A stretch of 64,000 nt of DNA, from positions 62,001 through 126,000 of the forward strand of contig NZ_MWUJ01000002.1 in the NCBI RefSeq assembly GCF_002210225.1, given 5' to 3'. Made by a program: the position numbers and the translations under genes. The notes beneath the pieces were generated by a model. The model searched no databases, was not told the DNA's origin, and worked only from the letters and a program-made list of their open reading frames with translations. How positions within the stretch are numbered: the stretch's first letter is position 1; the number at the start of each line of letters is the position of its first letter. Source of the DNA: Geofilum rhodophaeum. GTDB lineage: Bacteria > Bacteroidota > Bacteroidia > Bacteroidales > Marinilabiliaceae. This document shows positions 1 through 10,638 of this stretch, one piece after another.

Positions 1-775
1 GTGCGTCGTCAGCCCTCGCCCGCATTTGATCGTACACCGCATGGGCCTCATCCTCTTCCATAAAGGAATAGTGATGCGTGCGCGCATCCATCCGCTTAAA
101 ACTGTAAAACAGGTTCCAGGGCGGATTAATCGCCGCATGATTGGCAAAATTGTAGGACGAGAAATAGGCCACCCCGGTATTGATGGGTGCCACACCCAGT
201 CCCCCCCGAATGGGCAGCAACATAAAAGCCGCCATAAACAGCGTGAAAAAAGCTGCCAGTCCCCGTGCCGGCCAGCGCAACACGCCGGAGGCTGCCGAAC
301 TGCTTGTCAGCCAAAGGTAGCCTTTGGCTGCCGTCCAGCCAAGCAACAGCCACAGGCCAAAAAAGGCCAGACTCTCATACCAGCTCACCGAGGCCAGGAT
401 GACCCAGGGCGTTTTTAAAAAAGCAAAGGCCTCCGCATCGAGCAAGCGCCCCCAATAGGCATAGAGATTAATGTTGCCCAACAAAATGCCACTGAAAACC
501 ACAAGAAAGAAAACAGTAGTGCCTTTGACAACTTTATAGCTGAAGCGTCCGGTCAACAACAATACGACGGTTTGAATGACGCCAACCAGCAACAAAACAT
601 AGCTGCTCATGGAAAGGTTAAGGCGCAAACCCACCCACAGCGAACGGGCCAACACACCAAAGGGCGCCCCATCGGCGTAGCTCCGGTTAAAAAACAGAAA
701 CAGCACCTGATAAAAGGCAAAGAACAGAAGCAGGAACAAGGCTGTTTGCAGCAGGTATTTCAAATATTTAATCAT
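1..775 (-). CDS. LtaS-type membrane phosphotransferase family protein, N-terminal part (cut by window edge)
   Basis: An open frame starts with ATG at 773-775 and runs to the left edge without a stop, so only about 258 N-terminal residues are seen. They contain about five hydrophobic membrane spans (starting IKYLKYLLQTALFLLLFFAF), followed by a sequence of the kind that leads into an extracytoplasmic sulfatase-like domain (FYSFKRMDARTHHYSF, MEEDEAHAVYDQM). This layout fits the LtaS/alkaline-phosphatase superfamily, whose members transfer phosphoglycerol or phosphoethanolamine to surface glycans or lipids. The catalytic domain lies outside the window, so substrate and activity cannot be judged. 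It is transcribed divergently from the GT2 gene at 890. Confidence 0.6.
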   Translation of the reverse strand, partial: MIKYLKYLLQTALFLLLFFAFYQVLFLFFNRSYADGAPFGVLARSLWVGLRLNLSMSSYVLLLVGVIQTVVLLLTGRFSYKVVKGTTVFFLVVFSGILLGNINLYAYWGRLLDAEAFAFLKTPWVILASVSWYESLAFFGLWLLLGWTAAKGYLWLTSSSAASGVLRWPARGLAAFFTLFMAAFMLLPIRGGLGVAPINTGVAYFSSYNFANHAAINPPWNLFYSFKRMDARTHHYSFMEEDEAHAVYDQMRARADDA

Positions 776-790
776 ACAAAAGCTTTGCTG

Positions 791-798
791 CAAAAATA
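791..798 (-). promoter_or_regulatory. Candidate -7 box for the LtaS-type gene
   Basis: On the minus strand the sequence is TATTTTTG, matching the Bacteroidota TAnnTTTG box, 15 bp before the ATG at 775. No TTG is seen at -33 and the leader would be only about ten bases, so this is weak. Confidence 0.3.
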
Positions 799-868
799 AC
801 AAAACTTATCGGGGAAAAGTCAGACCACAAAAACACAAACACGGAAAGCCAGACCGGAGTAAATAATT

Positions 869-876
869 TATCTTTG
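869..876 (+). promoter_or_regulatory. Candidate -7 box for the GT2 gene
   Basis: TATCTTTG matches the Bacteroidota TAnnTTTG box and ends 13 bp before the ATG at 890. No clear TTG is seen at -33. Confidence 0.45.
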
Positions 877-889
877 TCAAAAAACAACC

Positions 890-1732
890 ATGACCACAAA
901 GGCCTCTGTAATCGTCTCATTTTACAACAACATAAGGGCGCTCCAGCTCATTTTAACCGCACTCGAACAACAGGATTTTTCCGACTTTGAAGTAATTATT
1001 GCCGATGACGGTTCCAAGCCTGAAATTGTCGAACAAATAAACGCCTGGAAAAACAATTTTTCTTACCCCTTAAAACATATTTGGCAGGAGGATAAAGGCT
1101 TCAGAAAAAACAGAATATTAAATAAAGCCATCATTGCGGCAGAGGCAGACTACATCATCTTTGTAGATGGGGATTGCATCCCCCACCGATCTTTTGTGAA
1201 AGATCACCTGTTTTTTAGTAGACCTGAACGAATTGTTGCAGGACGCAGAGTAATGATGTCAAACGTCCTTTCTCAAAAGATAGAACCAAACTTCATTCAA
1301 CGCAAAAAGCTCTTTTCCTTTGGTTTCTTTTTAAAGATTTTAGCCGACAGTCTGCGCAAAAAGACCAGACATGCCGAAAGCGGGCTGTACCTACCCATCC
1401 CAAGAATCAACAGGTGGTTTGGAAGCACCACGCGCGGAGTTAAAGGATGCAATTTTTCACTATTCAAAAAAGGCTTATTGGCGGTTAACGGCTTTGATAT
1501 GCGCTATGAATTACCCTGCGTTGGTGAAGATACCGATATTGAATACAGATTAAAATTACTGGGTTACGAAGTTTTTCTACCCAAATTCAGAATAATCCAA
1601 TACCACCTTTATCACGAACCCTTGAGCAGGAATCTCATTAAAACCAATCAGCTTATTTTTGAAGACACCATAAAAAGCCAAAGATCAAGAGCCAAACAGG
1701 GTATGAACGAAATAAGCAACGAAGACCTATAG
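890..1732 (+). CDS. Family 2 glycosyltransferase (GT-A fold)
   Basis: This 280-residue cytosolic protein begins with the GT2 signature ASVIVSFYNN and has a metal/nucleotide-binding DGD at residues 93-95 (FVDGDCIP). A C-terminal galactosyltransferase-like segment contains GCNFSLFKKGLLAVNGFD and the catalytic-type acidic GEDTDIEYRL. Such enzymes add a sugar from a nucleotide-sugar donor to a growing surface polysaccharide. The 3' end overlaps the stop of the converging GT4 gene by 6 bp. The gene is AT-richer than the ATP synthase region, as is usual for O-antigen or exopolysaccharide loci. Donor and acceptor cannot be told. Confidence 0.85.
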   Translation: MTTKASVIVSFYNNIRALQLILTALEQQDFSDFEVIIADDGSKPEIVEQINAWKNNFSYPLKHIWQEDKGFRKNRILNKAIIAAEADYIIFVDGDCIPHRSFVKDHLFFSRPERIVAGRRVMMSNVLSQKIEPNFIQRKKLFSFGFFLKILADSLRKKTRHAESGLYLPIPRINRWFGSTTRGVKGCNFSLFKKGLLAVNGFDMRYELPCVGEDTDIEYRLKLLGYEVFLPKFRIIQYHLYHEPLSRNLIKTNQLIFEDTIKSQRSRAKQGMNEISNEDL

Positions 1733-2809
1733 ATTTTCATATAATTCTAAGGTACGCTGCGCAATGATTTCTACAGAAAAATTCTCTGACGCAAAACCGT
1801 AAGCATTCTGTGTAATACGCTGGATGGCATTCTCATCCCACAACAAGTTCAACAACTTCTTCGCAAAGCATTGGGCATCTCCTACGGGACACAAAAAACC
1901 CGTTTCTCCTTCAAAGATCAGCTCTTCGGAGCCTCCATTTCTTGAACTGATAACCGGTCTTTTATGTACAAAGTAATCAAGGATTGTAGAACCAAGTCCT
2001 TCCGATTTGGACGTGAATAAAAGAAGATCTGTTTGCCCGATGATCTGATTGATCATCGTCTGAAATCCAGCAAATATCACCTTGTCCTCAATGCCCAATT
2101 CCCGAGTATATTGGGTCAAATCTTCTAAAAGAATTCCGTCACCGATAAGCATAAAACAGACATCCTTCCGCGATTCCAGAACGATTTTGGCCGTTTTCAA
2201 AAAAGTGCGATGGTCCTTTTCTTCAGAAAGGGCTGCTATATAAGCAACAATCTTTATATCTGAAGCAACACCAAAATTCATGCGCAAATCAAATTCCTTT
2301 TCACCTACCTCTGTTGGTATGGGCACCCCCGAGGGAATAACCAGCGTAGAGGCATGAGGGACCGCCTGTTTAACGACAAGCTCTACCGCCCTGGATATGC
2401 ACACCACCCGGTCAACATACTTGGGAGAATACTTTAATAAAGTGAAAGGTTTAGAGCGAATGGGGAAAAGTACGCGACGATGAACCACGGTTTTAATCTT
2501 GCTACCGAACAAATAACGCGCAAGAAAGGCCAATGTATGCCCCCTTGACTCATGACAGTGCACCACATCGTACTTTTTCTGTAGTCCCCAAATCCTTATC
2601 AGCAAGGGCACAAAAAAGAACAGTCCTACATTGGAGAAGCTTTTATGGGGCAGATGATTGTCCCGGCTATACTTGTGCAAGGAGCTGCCACGTAAACAAA
2701 CTAATACCTGGGGGACGGATGCCCTTTTAAGCTCTTTCATCAACAGGGCAACCTGACGTTCCCCACCTCTCCAGCTCCTTGCCAAATTGATATGAATAAC
2801 TCCCTTCAT
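1727..2809 (-). CDS. Family 4 glycosyltransferase
   Basis: This 360-residue protein has a GT-B fold. The N-terminal domain carries a glycine-rich loop-like ARSWRGGERQV, and the C-terminal Rossmann domain starts near residue 185 (IKIVAYIAALSEEKDH). The donor-site segment is LFTSKSEGLGSTILDYF, with the conserved E and G residues typical of GT4. It is the last gene of a minus-strand run, 26 bp after the next GT4 gene. The likely role is addition of a hexose to lipopolysaccharide or another envelope glycan; the sugar is unknown. Confidence 0.85.
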   Translation of the reverse strand: MKGVIHINLARSWRGGERQVALLMKELKRASVPQVLVCLRGSSLHKYSRDNHLPHKSFSNVGLFFFVPLLIRIWGLQKKYDVVHCHESRGHTLAFLARYLFGSKIKTVVHRRVLFPIRSKPFTLLKYSPKYVDRVVCISRAVELVVKQAVPHASTLVIPSGVPIPTEVGEKEFDLRMNFGVASDIKIVAYIAALSEEKDHRTFLKTAKIVLESRKDVCFMLIGDGILLEDLTQYTRELGIEDKVIFAGFQTMINQIIGQTDLLLFTSKSEGLGSTILDYFVHKRPVISSRNGGSEELIFEGETGFLCPVGDAQCFAKKLLNLLWDENAIQRITQNAYGFASENFSVEIIAQRTLELYENL

Positions 2810-2835
2810 GAAAGGCTTATATAATTAGTGAATAT

Positions 2836-3957
2836 TTAACCTTTTAAACATTGCTGGTAAACCTTTTGAAAACCATCGGCTATATACGCCGGGGTAAAAC
2901 GCTGGGCGTAGCGCAAACCTTCCTCACGCATATGCGCCTGTAAGTTTTCGTCACTCAAGACCGATTCGAGCGCAGCCTTCAATTCCTCTGGTTTATGGGG
3001 ATTGACATAAATGCTGGAGGGACCGCCAGCCTCGGAAAAACAACCATCCTTTGAAGTAATTACAGGAGTTCCGGAGAATAGGGCTTCTATGATGGGTATA
3101 CCAAAGCCCTCAAATAAGGAAGGGTACACAAAAACCTGCGCAGTTTGGTACAATATCGCCAATTCTTCACTGCTTACCCCTTTCAAGAAATGCACTCTTG
3201 TCCCCATTTTGTTTTCGGCAATAAAATCCTTCACACGCTGGGTATAGGCCGTTTCTGAACCAACAATAACAAGGTCGATGGCCATATCCCGAATGGCCTT
3301 TACCCCGGAAAGAATGTTCTTACGCGCTTCAATGGTTCCCACGTTCAAGATAAAACGAGCGGGCAAACCATACTTTTTCAAGACGCTTTCGTGCGCCTCC
3401 TGACTAAAACGTTGTTTAAAGACTTCCTGACAGCCCTGATAAATTACGCTTATTTTATCGGGATTGATTTTGAAAAAGGATACGATGTCCTTTTTTGTTT
3501 GCTCACTAACAGCCACAATGACATCTGAGTGATTAACGGCATATTTGGCCTTCAACTTGTGAATATAACGGTCGAAAACTGAATAAAACTGCGGATATCT
3601 TAAGAAGATAAGGTCATGAACGGTAACAACAGTTTTTATACCCGTGCGCCCAAGTCCGAACGGAATTTCTCCCGACAAACCGTGAAAAATTTGAATGCCC
3701 TGCACCAACAGATCACTCTTGATAAAAAACTGTCGCCATAAATTGTAAAAAAAACGCGTCAAACGCGTTGAAGGAAGGACTTCAATTACGGCCTCCGAGG
3801 AACTTTGGAACAAAAGAGGAAAATTCCGCTTTGGATTAAAGAGAACATAGCTGTGCTCGGGAAAAAAAGTACTAAGAATCCTGATCAGGTCGCGGCTGTA
3901 ATTACCTAGTCCAGTTCGATTATGATAAACTCGCTTGGCATCGTATCCTATCTTCAT
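2836..3957 (-). CDS. Family 4 glycosyltransferase
   Basis: This 373-residue GT-B protein starts MKIGYDAKRV and has GLGNYSRDLIRIL near the N-terminus, as in mannosyl/rhamnosyl-type GT4 enzymes. The C-terminal donor domain includes FILNVGTIEARKN and PSLFEGFGIPIIEALFSGTP. Both blocks are well conserved, so it is probably active. It lies 25 bp downstream of the GT90 gene and 26 bp upstream of the last GT4 in the same operon. Acceptor and donor sugar cannot be assigned from sequence. Confidence 0.87.
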   Translation of the reverse strand: MKIGYDAKRVYHNRTGLGNYSRDLIRILSTFFPEHSYVLFNPKRNFPLLFQSSSEAVIEVLPSTRLTRFFYNLWRQFFIKSDLLVQGIQIFHGLSGEIPFGLGRTGIKTVVTVHDLIFLRYPQFYSVFDRYIHKLKAKYAVNHSDVIVAVSEQTKKDIVSFFKINPDKISVIYQGCQEVFKQRFSQEAHESVLKKYGLPARFILNVGTIEARKNILSGVKAIRDMAIDLVIVGSETAYTQRVKDFIAENKMGTRVHFLKGVSSEELAILYQTAQVFVYPSLFEGFGIPIIEALFSGTPVITSKDGCFSEAGGPSSIYVNPHKPEELKAALESVLSDENLQAHMREEGLRYAQRFTPAYIADGFQKVYQQCLKG

Positions 3958-3982
3958 AGTACTTTAATTTACAATGGAATGT

Positions 3983-4918
3983 CTATTGCTGAGTTCTTTC
4001 AAAATAACGCTTTACGGTCATGAGTGCAACCATTTTTTCGGCCTTGAGATCAACAAACTTTGCAACATGCTCATGGGCATGTGCAACGATGGACAAAGCC
4101 TTATCAGAATGCTTGATGTAATAAAGCAGCTTATCCTCCAAATCTGAATAATCATCAGAAACAGCAATGTAATGATAATCGGGAATAAGCGTTCCTTCCA
4201 TAAACCATGTTTCATATTTAGGTCGAGGCATTACAGCAATAGAATTGGAAGCCATTACCCATTTCAGATTGGTGGCGACATCATTTCCTTCAAGGCAAAG
4301 AATAAATTTGTAACGAAGATGCTCCCGGATACTCGTCTTTGGCACCAACCAGTGCGGGTTTCTGCCGTCGTTGTTGATTTTCCCAATATTGCATAACGGG
4401 TGATTCCAGTACATTTCCAGAAATCTTTCACGATGCGGCTGCCGCTTAAAGACCTTTGCTCGGCCAAATAACTTGTCCTGTTTATCCTGGAAAGGAACCG
4501 TATCATTTACGAAATTAAAATGACGAACCGCATTTAACTTCAATAATACGGAGTTTTCATTACCCCTGACAATGGGCCGACTCTTGACAAAAGTGGGCGC
4601 CAAAGGAACAGTAGTGATATCGCCAAAAAGATACATAAACCGCCATTCGCGGGGGAAGTAGCGCAAGGAATCCAGCAAATCAAAAAAATAAGTCTTCAAC
4701 TTCTTGCGATACCTAAAAGCCCCAACAGTTGTAGCATCACCAGGGAGAATGCTGCTATTGGGCAACTTATTGTAATAATTAACACGCTCCCATAAGGCAT
4801 TCTGATCTATGGATTTGGCCTCATCCAACAATTTGGGCAACTGTCGTCTGTAAACCCACCGTGGGACCAGAAGTTTAAAGAACCCTTTTGAATAGTAAAG
4901 CACTTTATTTTTTCCCAT
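3983..4918 (-). CDS. Family 90 (CAP10-like) glycosyltransferase
   Basis: This 311-residue protein has the C-terminal CAP10/GT90 block: KFILCLEGNDVATNLKWVMA, then NSIAVMP and a WFMEGTLIPDYHYIAV segment. In bacteria this family includes xylosyl- or glucosyltransferases acting on lipopolysaccharide. The N-terminal half (YYNKLPNSSILPG, FYFF-type sequence, then KSRPI) also fits. No signal peptide or membrane span is seen. It is embedded in the glycan operon, 12 bp after the epimerase gene. The donor is unknown. Confidence 0.75.
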   Translation of the reverse strand: MGKNKVLYYSKGFFKLLVPRWVYRRQLPKLLDEAKSIDQNALWERVNYYNKLPNSSILPGDATTVGAFRYRKKLKTYFFDLLDSLRYFPREWRFMYLFGDITTVPLAPTFVKSRPIVRGNENSVLLKLNAVRHFNFVNDTVPFQDKQDKLFGRAKVFKRQPHRERFLEMYWNHPLCNIGKINNDGRNPHWLVPKTSIREHLRYKFILCLEGNDVATNLKWVMASNSIAVMPRPKYETWFMEGTLIPDYHYIAVSDDYSDLEDKLLYYIKHSDKALSIVAHAHEHVAKFVDLKAEKMVALMTVKRYFERTQQ

Positions 4919-4930
4919 AGCTCAATTTCA

Positions 4931-5977
4931 CTATTCACTTTTTGCTGCCTCTCCCTTACCAAAATAACCACGATACCATTTCACGAAAACCTTTAGCCCG
5001 CTTTCCATATCTACGCAAGGCTTATAATCAAAATCGCGTTGTGCTGAAGAAATATCGGCACAGGTGAAAACAACATCACCAGCCTGCATCGGTTGAAAAT
5101 CAATCAGTGCCTCTCTGCCCAGGGCCAGCTCCAAAGCCCCGATAAAATCCATGATTTTAACAGGATGGTTATTCCCTAAATTATAAATCTTATATCCGGG
5201 CAGTTGATTCAAGTTAGCTATCAGCTGATCAACACCATCTACAATATCATCGATGTAGGTAAAGTCCCGAACCATTTGACCCCTATTAAAGACGGAAATA
5301 GGTGCCCCCGACAGAATTTTCTTTGTAAAGGAAAAGTAGGCCATGTCGGGACGCCCCCAAGGCCCATACACCGAAAAAAAACGCAGTCCAATGGTCTGCA
5401 TACCAAACTGTTTTGAATAGGAATGGGCGATGAGCTCATTGGCCTTCTTGGTGGCTGCATACAAGGACTCAGGGGCATCCGTAAAGCCATCTTCAGAAAA
5501 GACACCACCTTCCTGATTGCCATAAACCGAACTGGAGGAAGCAAAGAGAAAACGAGTAACGCCCTGTTGACGACAAGCTTCGATAACATTCACAAATCCC
5601 ATGAGATTGCTTTCGGCATATTTGTGAGGCGCATCCAGACTATAGCGTACACCCGCTTGAGCAGCCAGGTGTATAACCAAATCAAATGGATTGGCGGCAA
5701 ACAAACTCTCCAGATCATTACGTTGGCAAATGTTGATCGACGAAAAACTGAAATTGGCGAAACGCTTCAGCAGCTCAAGTCGGTCCTGTTTAATCTGTGT
5801 GGAATAATAACCATTCATAGAATCGATGCCAAAGACCTCAAGGCCCGATGCCAAGAGTCTTTTAGCCACATGAAAGCCTATAAATCCGGCCACACCGGTT
5901 ATCAAAACCTTTCCTATTTTAGTAGATGAACTCAAGCTATTAAAGCATTTTAGATTGTAAAAAAGCTTCCAGGTCAT
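4931..5977 (-). CDS. UDP-sugar 4-epimerase (UDP-glucuronate 4-epimerase type)
   Basis: This is an extended short-chain dehydrogenase. It has the NAD-binding glycine motif GVAGFIGFHVA, the catalytic Ser/Tyr/Lys set (SSSVYGNQ and YAATKKANE), and the GRPDMAYF segment common in UDP-glucuronate epimerases. It would supply UDP-galacturonate or a similar sugar to the neighbouring transferases. The ATG at 5977 overlaps the previous gene by 38 bp and adds about 20 unusual residues before the core. A TTG at about 5937 (Leu-Ser-Ser-Ser) just after that gene's stop is a plausible alternative start. Confidence 0.85.
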   Translation of the reverse strand: MTWKLFYNLKCFNSLSSSTKIGKVLITGVAGFIGFHVAKRLLASGLEVFGIDSMNGYYSTQIKQDRLELLKRFANFSFSSINICQRNDLESLFAANPFDLVIHLAAQAGVRYSLDAPHKYAESNLMGFVNVIEACRQQGVTRFLFASSSSVYGNQEGGVFSEDGFTDAPESLYAATKKANELIAHSYSKQFGMQTIGLRFFSVYGPWGRPDMAYFSFTKKILSGAPISVFNRGQMVRDFTYIDDIVDGVDQLIANLNQLPGYKIYNLGNNHPVKIMDFIGALELALGREALIDFQPMQAGDVVFTCADISSAQRDFDYKPCVDMESGLKVFVKWYRGYFGKGEAAKSE

Positions 5978-7025
5978 TGACCATGCGGCGCTCAGAAAAA
6001 ACTTCTCTCATGCGAAAAGAAGCATTCGCGCCCATGCTTTCGCGTAATTCGGCGGACTGGGCTACTTTTACGAGTCCCCGATACAAAGCATCGGCATCTC
6101 CGGCGACAATAAGCAGCCCCTCCTTTTCATTCCTTATCAACTCGGTGCTGCCATTAACGGCGGTCACTACACAGCATTTGCCCAAACCCATGGCTTCCAT
6201 TACGGCATTGGGCATGCCTTCGTAAAAGGAGGACAGCACAAATACGTCAGCCCCCTTCACATAGGGCAATACATCCTCCACAAAACCAAGGAAAATGAAA
6301 TGCTTTTCAAGCTGTTTTTGTCGCACCAGCTGTTGCAGTTCCCGCTCAAGCTTTCCGGTTCCGGCCACAAAAAAGTACCAGTTGTACCCATCCTGCCGTG
6401 CCTGCTCTGCTGTTTCAATCATTACGTCAAAGCCCTTTTGACGGGCCAGGCGTCCCGCACTAAAAAGCACCAGGGCCGTTTTATCCAGGCCATACTTTGC
6501 TCTAAAATCGAAAGGCTCCACCTCATCGGGCGGGGTAAAACCGTTGTGGATAACTTGCACAAAACCCTCGGGAAACCAGCCGTAGCTTTGGTATTCTTTA
6601 CGGATGGTTTCAGAATTGGTGAAGATACCGTGTATGCAACGGGTAAAGATGAATTTGTACTTCCACTTTTTTGCTATGAGCTGCAACCCGTGGCGGGCCA
6701 ATACGCGCACCCCTGGCACCAGCATGGCGGCAACGGCGGCTATTTTGGTGTCTTTGTTTTGTCCGCAAATCACATGGGTGATTTGCCGGCGCCGAAGCAC
6801 CTGCAAAAGTCGAAGAAAACCGGGCAGGTCAAAATCGCTTTTAAAGTGTACATGCGCAAGGGGCAATCCTTTTTTTTGCGCGTTCTCCCGAATAATACTA
6901 CCAGGGGCACAGCCTATAAGCACTTCGTGACCTCGTGCAGCGAGTCCCTCTGCGGCCATCAGCATCCACTTTTCACCACCTCCCCATTTTTTCCTTCCTA
7001 TGGAATTTAAAAAAAGAACCCGCAT
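5940..7025 (-). CDS. Family 4 glycosyltransferase
   Basis: This 361-residue GT-B enzyme starts MRVLFLNSIGRKKWGGGEKW, the N-terminal glycine loop of GT4. The donor domain starts at ALVLFSAGRLARQKGFD and contains VLSSFYEGMPNAVMEAMGLG with the conserved glutamates. It follows the GT9 gene after 3 bp, so the two are probably translationally coupled. Composition is GC-richer than the genes further downstream in the operon. It probably extends the core glycan begun by the GT9 enzyme; the sugar is not identifiable. Confidence 0.88.
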   Translation of the reverse strand: MRVLFLNSIGRKKWGGGEKWMLMAAEGLAARGHEVLIGCAPGSIIRENAQKKGLPLAHVHFKSDFDLPGFLRLLQVLRRRQITHVICGQNKDTKIAAVAAMLVPGVRVLARHGLQLIAKKWKYKFIFTRCIHGIFTNSETIRKEYQSYGWFPEGFVQVIHNGFTPPDEVEPFDFRAKYGLDKTALVLFSAGRLARQKGFDVMIETAEQARQDGYNWYFFVAGTGKLERELQQLVRQKQLEKHFIFLGFVEDVLPYVKGADVFVLSSFYEGMPNAVMEAMGLGKCCVVTAVNGSTELIRNEKEGLLIVAGDADALYRGLVKVAQSAELRESMGANASFRMREVFSERRMVNDLEAFLQSKML

Positions 7026-7028
7026 GCT

Positions 7029-8087
7029 TTATAATTTGGCAGGCGCCATTGGGCTGCCTATTACTTTTTCAATTTTCTTAAGGACCACGGTGGCGCTGAT
7101 TTGTTGCATACAGGCAAAATCGCCCCGATGACAAACTTTATTGCCGAATACCGAACAGGGCCGGCAATCCAAATCACTTTGCACAGCCCAATCGCCCGGC
7201 AAATCGTAGCCGTAGAAACCGGCCCAGGGATGGGTCGCTCCCCAAATGCTGACCACCGGCGCTGCCACCAGGCGCGCCAGGTGCATATTGGCCGAGTCCA
7301 TGGCCACCATCACATGTAAAAGCGACATGGCCAGTAATTCTTGTTGCAGACTCAGACTGCCTGCCAGGTTGTGTACCCGGTCCTTGCCTGAAGCAAGGGC
7401 TTCGAGTTGTTCTTGTTCTTTGCCTCTTCCGCCAAACAAAAAGACCTGATAACCACGAGCAGCCAACTCCTGAACCAAGAGTTCTGCTTTTTCAAAAGGC
7501 CAGGTTTTCCAATGGTGACCGGCAAAGGGAGCAACGCCAATGCGCTTGCCTTCGAGGGCGAAGGCTGCATGAGGCAGTGGGAGCGGTTCCTTAAAATAAT
7601 GCATCCTTCCGTCAAAGGGTTCGAGGGAAAAATCAAAGCCAGCCCGGACAAATACCTCACGGTAGCGTTCAAACATGCTCGGCAATGGCCGCAGCAACTT
7701 ATTGTTTTTTCGAACCAGCTCCTTCTTCTCGGCTCTGCCCTTATCGAGGGTAAAGACCGGGCGACCGCTTAAGCGAAAAAGGAAGCTCAAGATTCGGGTA
7801 CGGAGTACTTGGTGCAAATCGAGCACGCTGGTGAAAGGCCCCATTTTCCGAAGGGTCCGGAACAAGCGCCACAGTCCTGGCAGCCCCTTGTGCCTGCCCC
7901 TGGCATCGAAGGCAACAAACTGAACCTGAGGAAAGGGTGCCAAAAGTGCTGCCGCAAAGGAACGAGAGACAAATACCACCTCCGCCTGGGGATGTGCCGC
8001 TAAAAATGAAGCAAGGACCGGAATGGTCATGGCCACATCGCCAAAGGCACTGAGTCTGAATACCAAGATTTTACCGGTCTGGTTCAC
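7029..8087 (-). CDS. Family 9 glycosyltransferase (heptosyltransferase-like)
   Basis: This 352-residue GT-B protein starts KILVFRLSAFGDVAMTIPVL, the classic WaaC/WaaF-type N-terminus. The C-terminal donor site includes IGVAPFAGHHWKTWPFEKA and VAMDSANMHLARLVAAPVV followed by SIWGATHP. Family members transfer ADP-heptose or related sugars to the lipopolysaccharide inner core at the cytoplasmic face of the inner membrane. It lies 13 bp after the DUF4254 gene, a pairing common in this phylum. The true donor cannot be confirmed by sequence. Confidence 0.88.
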   Translation of the reverse strand: MNQTGKILVFRLSAFGDVAMTIPVLASFLAAHPQAEVVFVSRSFAAALLAPFPQVQFVAFDARGRHKGLPGLWRLFRTLRKMGPFTSVLDLHQVLRTRILSFLFRLSGRPVFTLDKGRAEKKELVRKNNKLLRPLPSMFERYREVFVRAGFDFSLEPFDGRMHYFKEPLPLPHAAFALEGKRIGVAPFAGHHWKTWPFEKAELLVQELAARGYQVFLFGGRGKEQEQLEALASGKDRVHNLAGSLSLQQELLAMSLLHVMVAMDSANMHLARLVAAPVVSIWGATHPWAGFYGYDLPGDWAVQSDLDCRPCSVFGNKVCHRGDFACMQQISATVVLKKIEKVIGSPMAPAKL

Positions 8088-8100
8088 GTACTCCGTGTTT

Positions 8101-8715
8101 TTACTTCTTCTGATACAAAACCGGGTTGAGGGCCGGATCGTTGTACATCTTCATTTGCTTGTACAGTTTCATGTACTTTCTTCCAGCTTCGATATCGCCC
8201 AACAATTCGTCGATGGCGCCGCTTAAATCAGTGCGCTGAGTCATCAGTACGTCAAGCTTTTGTCCACAGGCGGCCAGGTGTTCGGCCGAAGCGTCGCTGC
8301 GCAGGGTCTCCTGCTTCATGTGGTATATTTTAAGGGCCAGAATGGACAAACGATCGATGGCCCAGGCGGGTGTTTCCGTATTGAGTCCGGCCTTGTCCTG
8401 CGCCTTAATATCCTGGTACTTGTTCATGAAATAGCCGTCTATGAACTCTACCAAATCGGTGCGATCCTGATTGGAGGCATCGATTCTGCGCTTAATCTTT
8501 AAGGCTTCTACGGGATCAATTTCGGGATTGCGTATGATGTCTTCGAGGTGCCATTGTACGGCATCGATCCAGTTTTTTGAAAACAACAAAAACTCAATAC
8601 TTCCCTCCTCATAGGGATTAACCGGCTTTGCATCTACATCGTCGAAGGTATGATAGTGCTCGGTGGTGGCATCGAAAATTTGGTTGCAGCGTTCACTAAA
8701 GCTCATAATGCGCAT
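8101..8715 (-). CDS. DUF4254 domain protein
   Basis: This 204-residue all-alpha protein is recognised as DUF4254 by HYHTFDDVDAKPVNPYEEGS, then NWIDAVQWHLEDIIRNPEID and IKRRIDASNQDRTDLVE. Function is unknown. Its usual neighbour in Bacteroidota is a GT9 heptosyltransferase, as here, so a role in lipopolysaccharide core assembly is inferred. It is the first gene of the operon. An alternative start is the ATG at 8706, three codons in. A candidate promoter lies at 8733-8740. Confidence 0.8.
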   Translation of the reverse strand: MRIMSFSERCNQIFDATTEHYHTFDDVDAKPVNPYEEGSIEFLLFSKNWIDAVQWHLEDIIRNPEIDPVEALKIKRRIDASNQDRTDLVEFIDGYFMNKYQDIKAQDKAGLNTETPAWAIDRLSILALKIYHMKQETLRSDASAEHLAACGQKLDVLMTQRTDLSGAIDELLGDIEAGRKYMKLYKQMKMYNDPALNPVLYQKK

Positions 8716-8732
8716 TTTTAAAGTTACATCTA

Positions 8733-8740
8733 CAAAGGTA
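8733..8740 (-). promoter_or_regulatory. Candidate -7 box for the glycan operon
   Basis: On the minus strand TACCTTTG matches TAnnTTTG and ends 18 bp before the DUF4254 start. It would drive the run of seven closely spaced genes down to 1727. No TTG is seen at -33. Confidence 0.45.
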
Positions 8741-8785
8741 CCAAATTTTATCGTATCTGCGCAGGACCCGGGGGGCTATTGCCTT

Positions 8786-10638
<1,853 letters not shown>

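Noticed and set aside
6300-7010. 236-codon plus-strand open frame
   Set aside because: It is antisense to the GT4 gene at 5940-7025, which has intact motifs.
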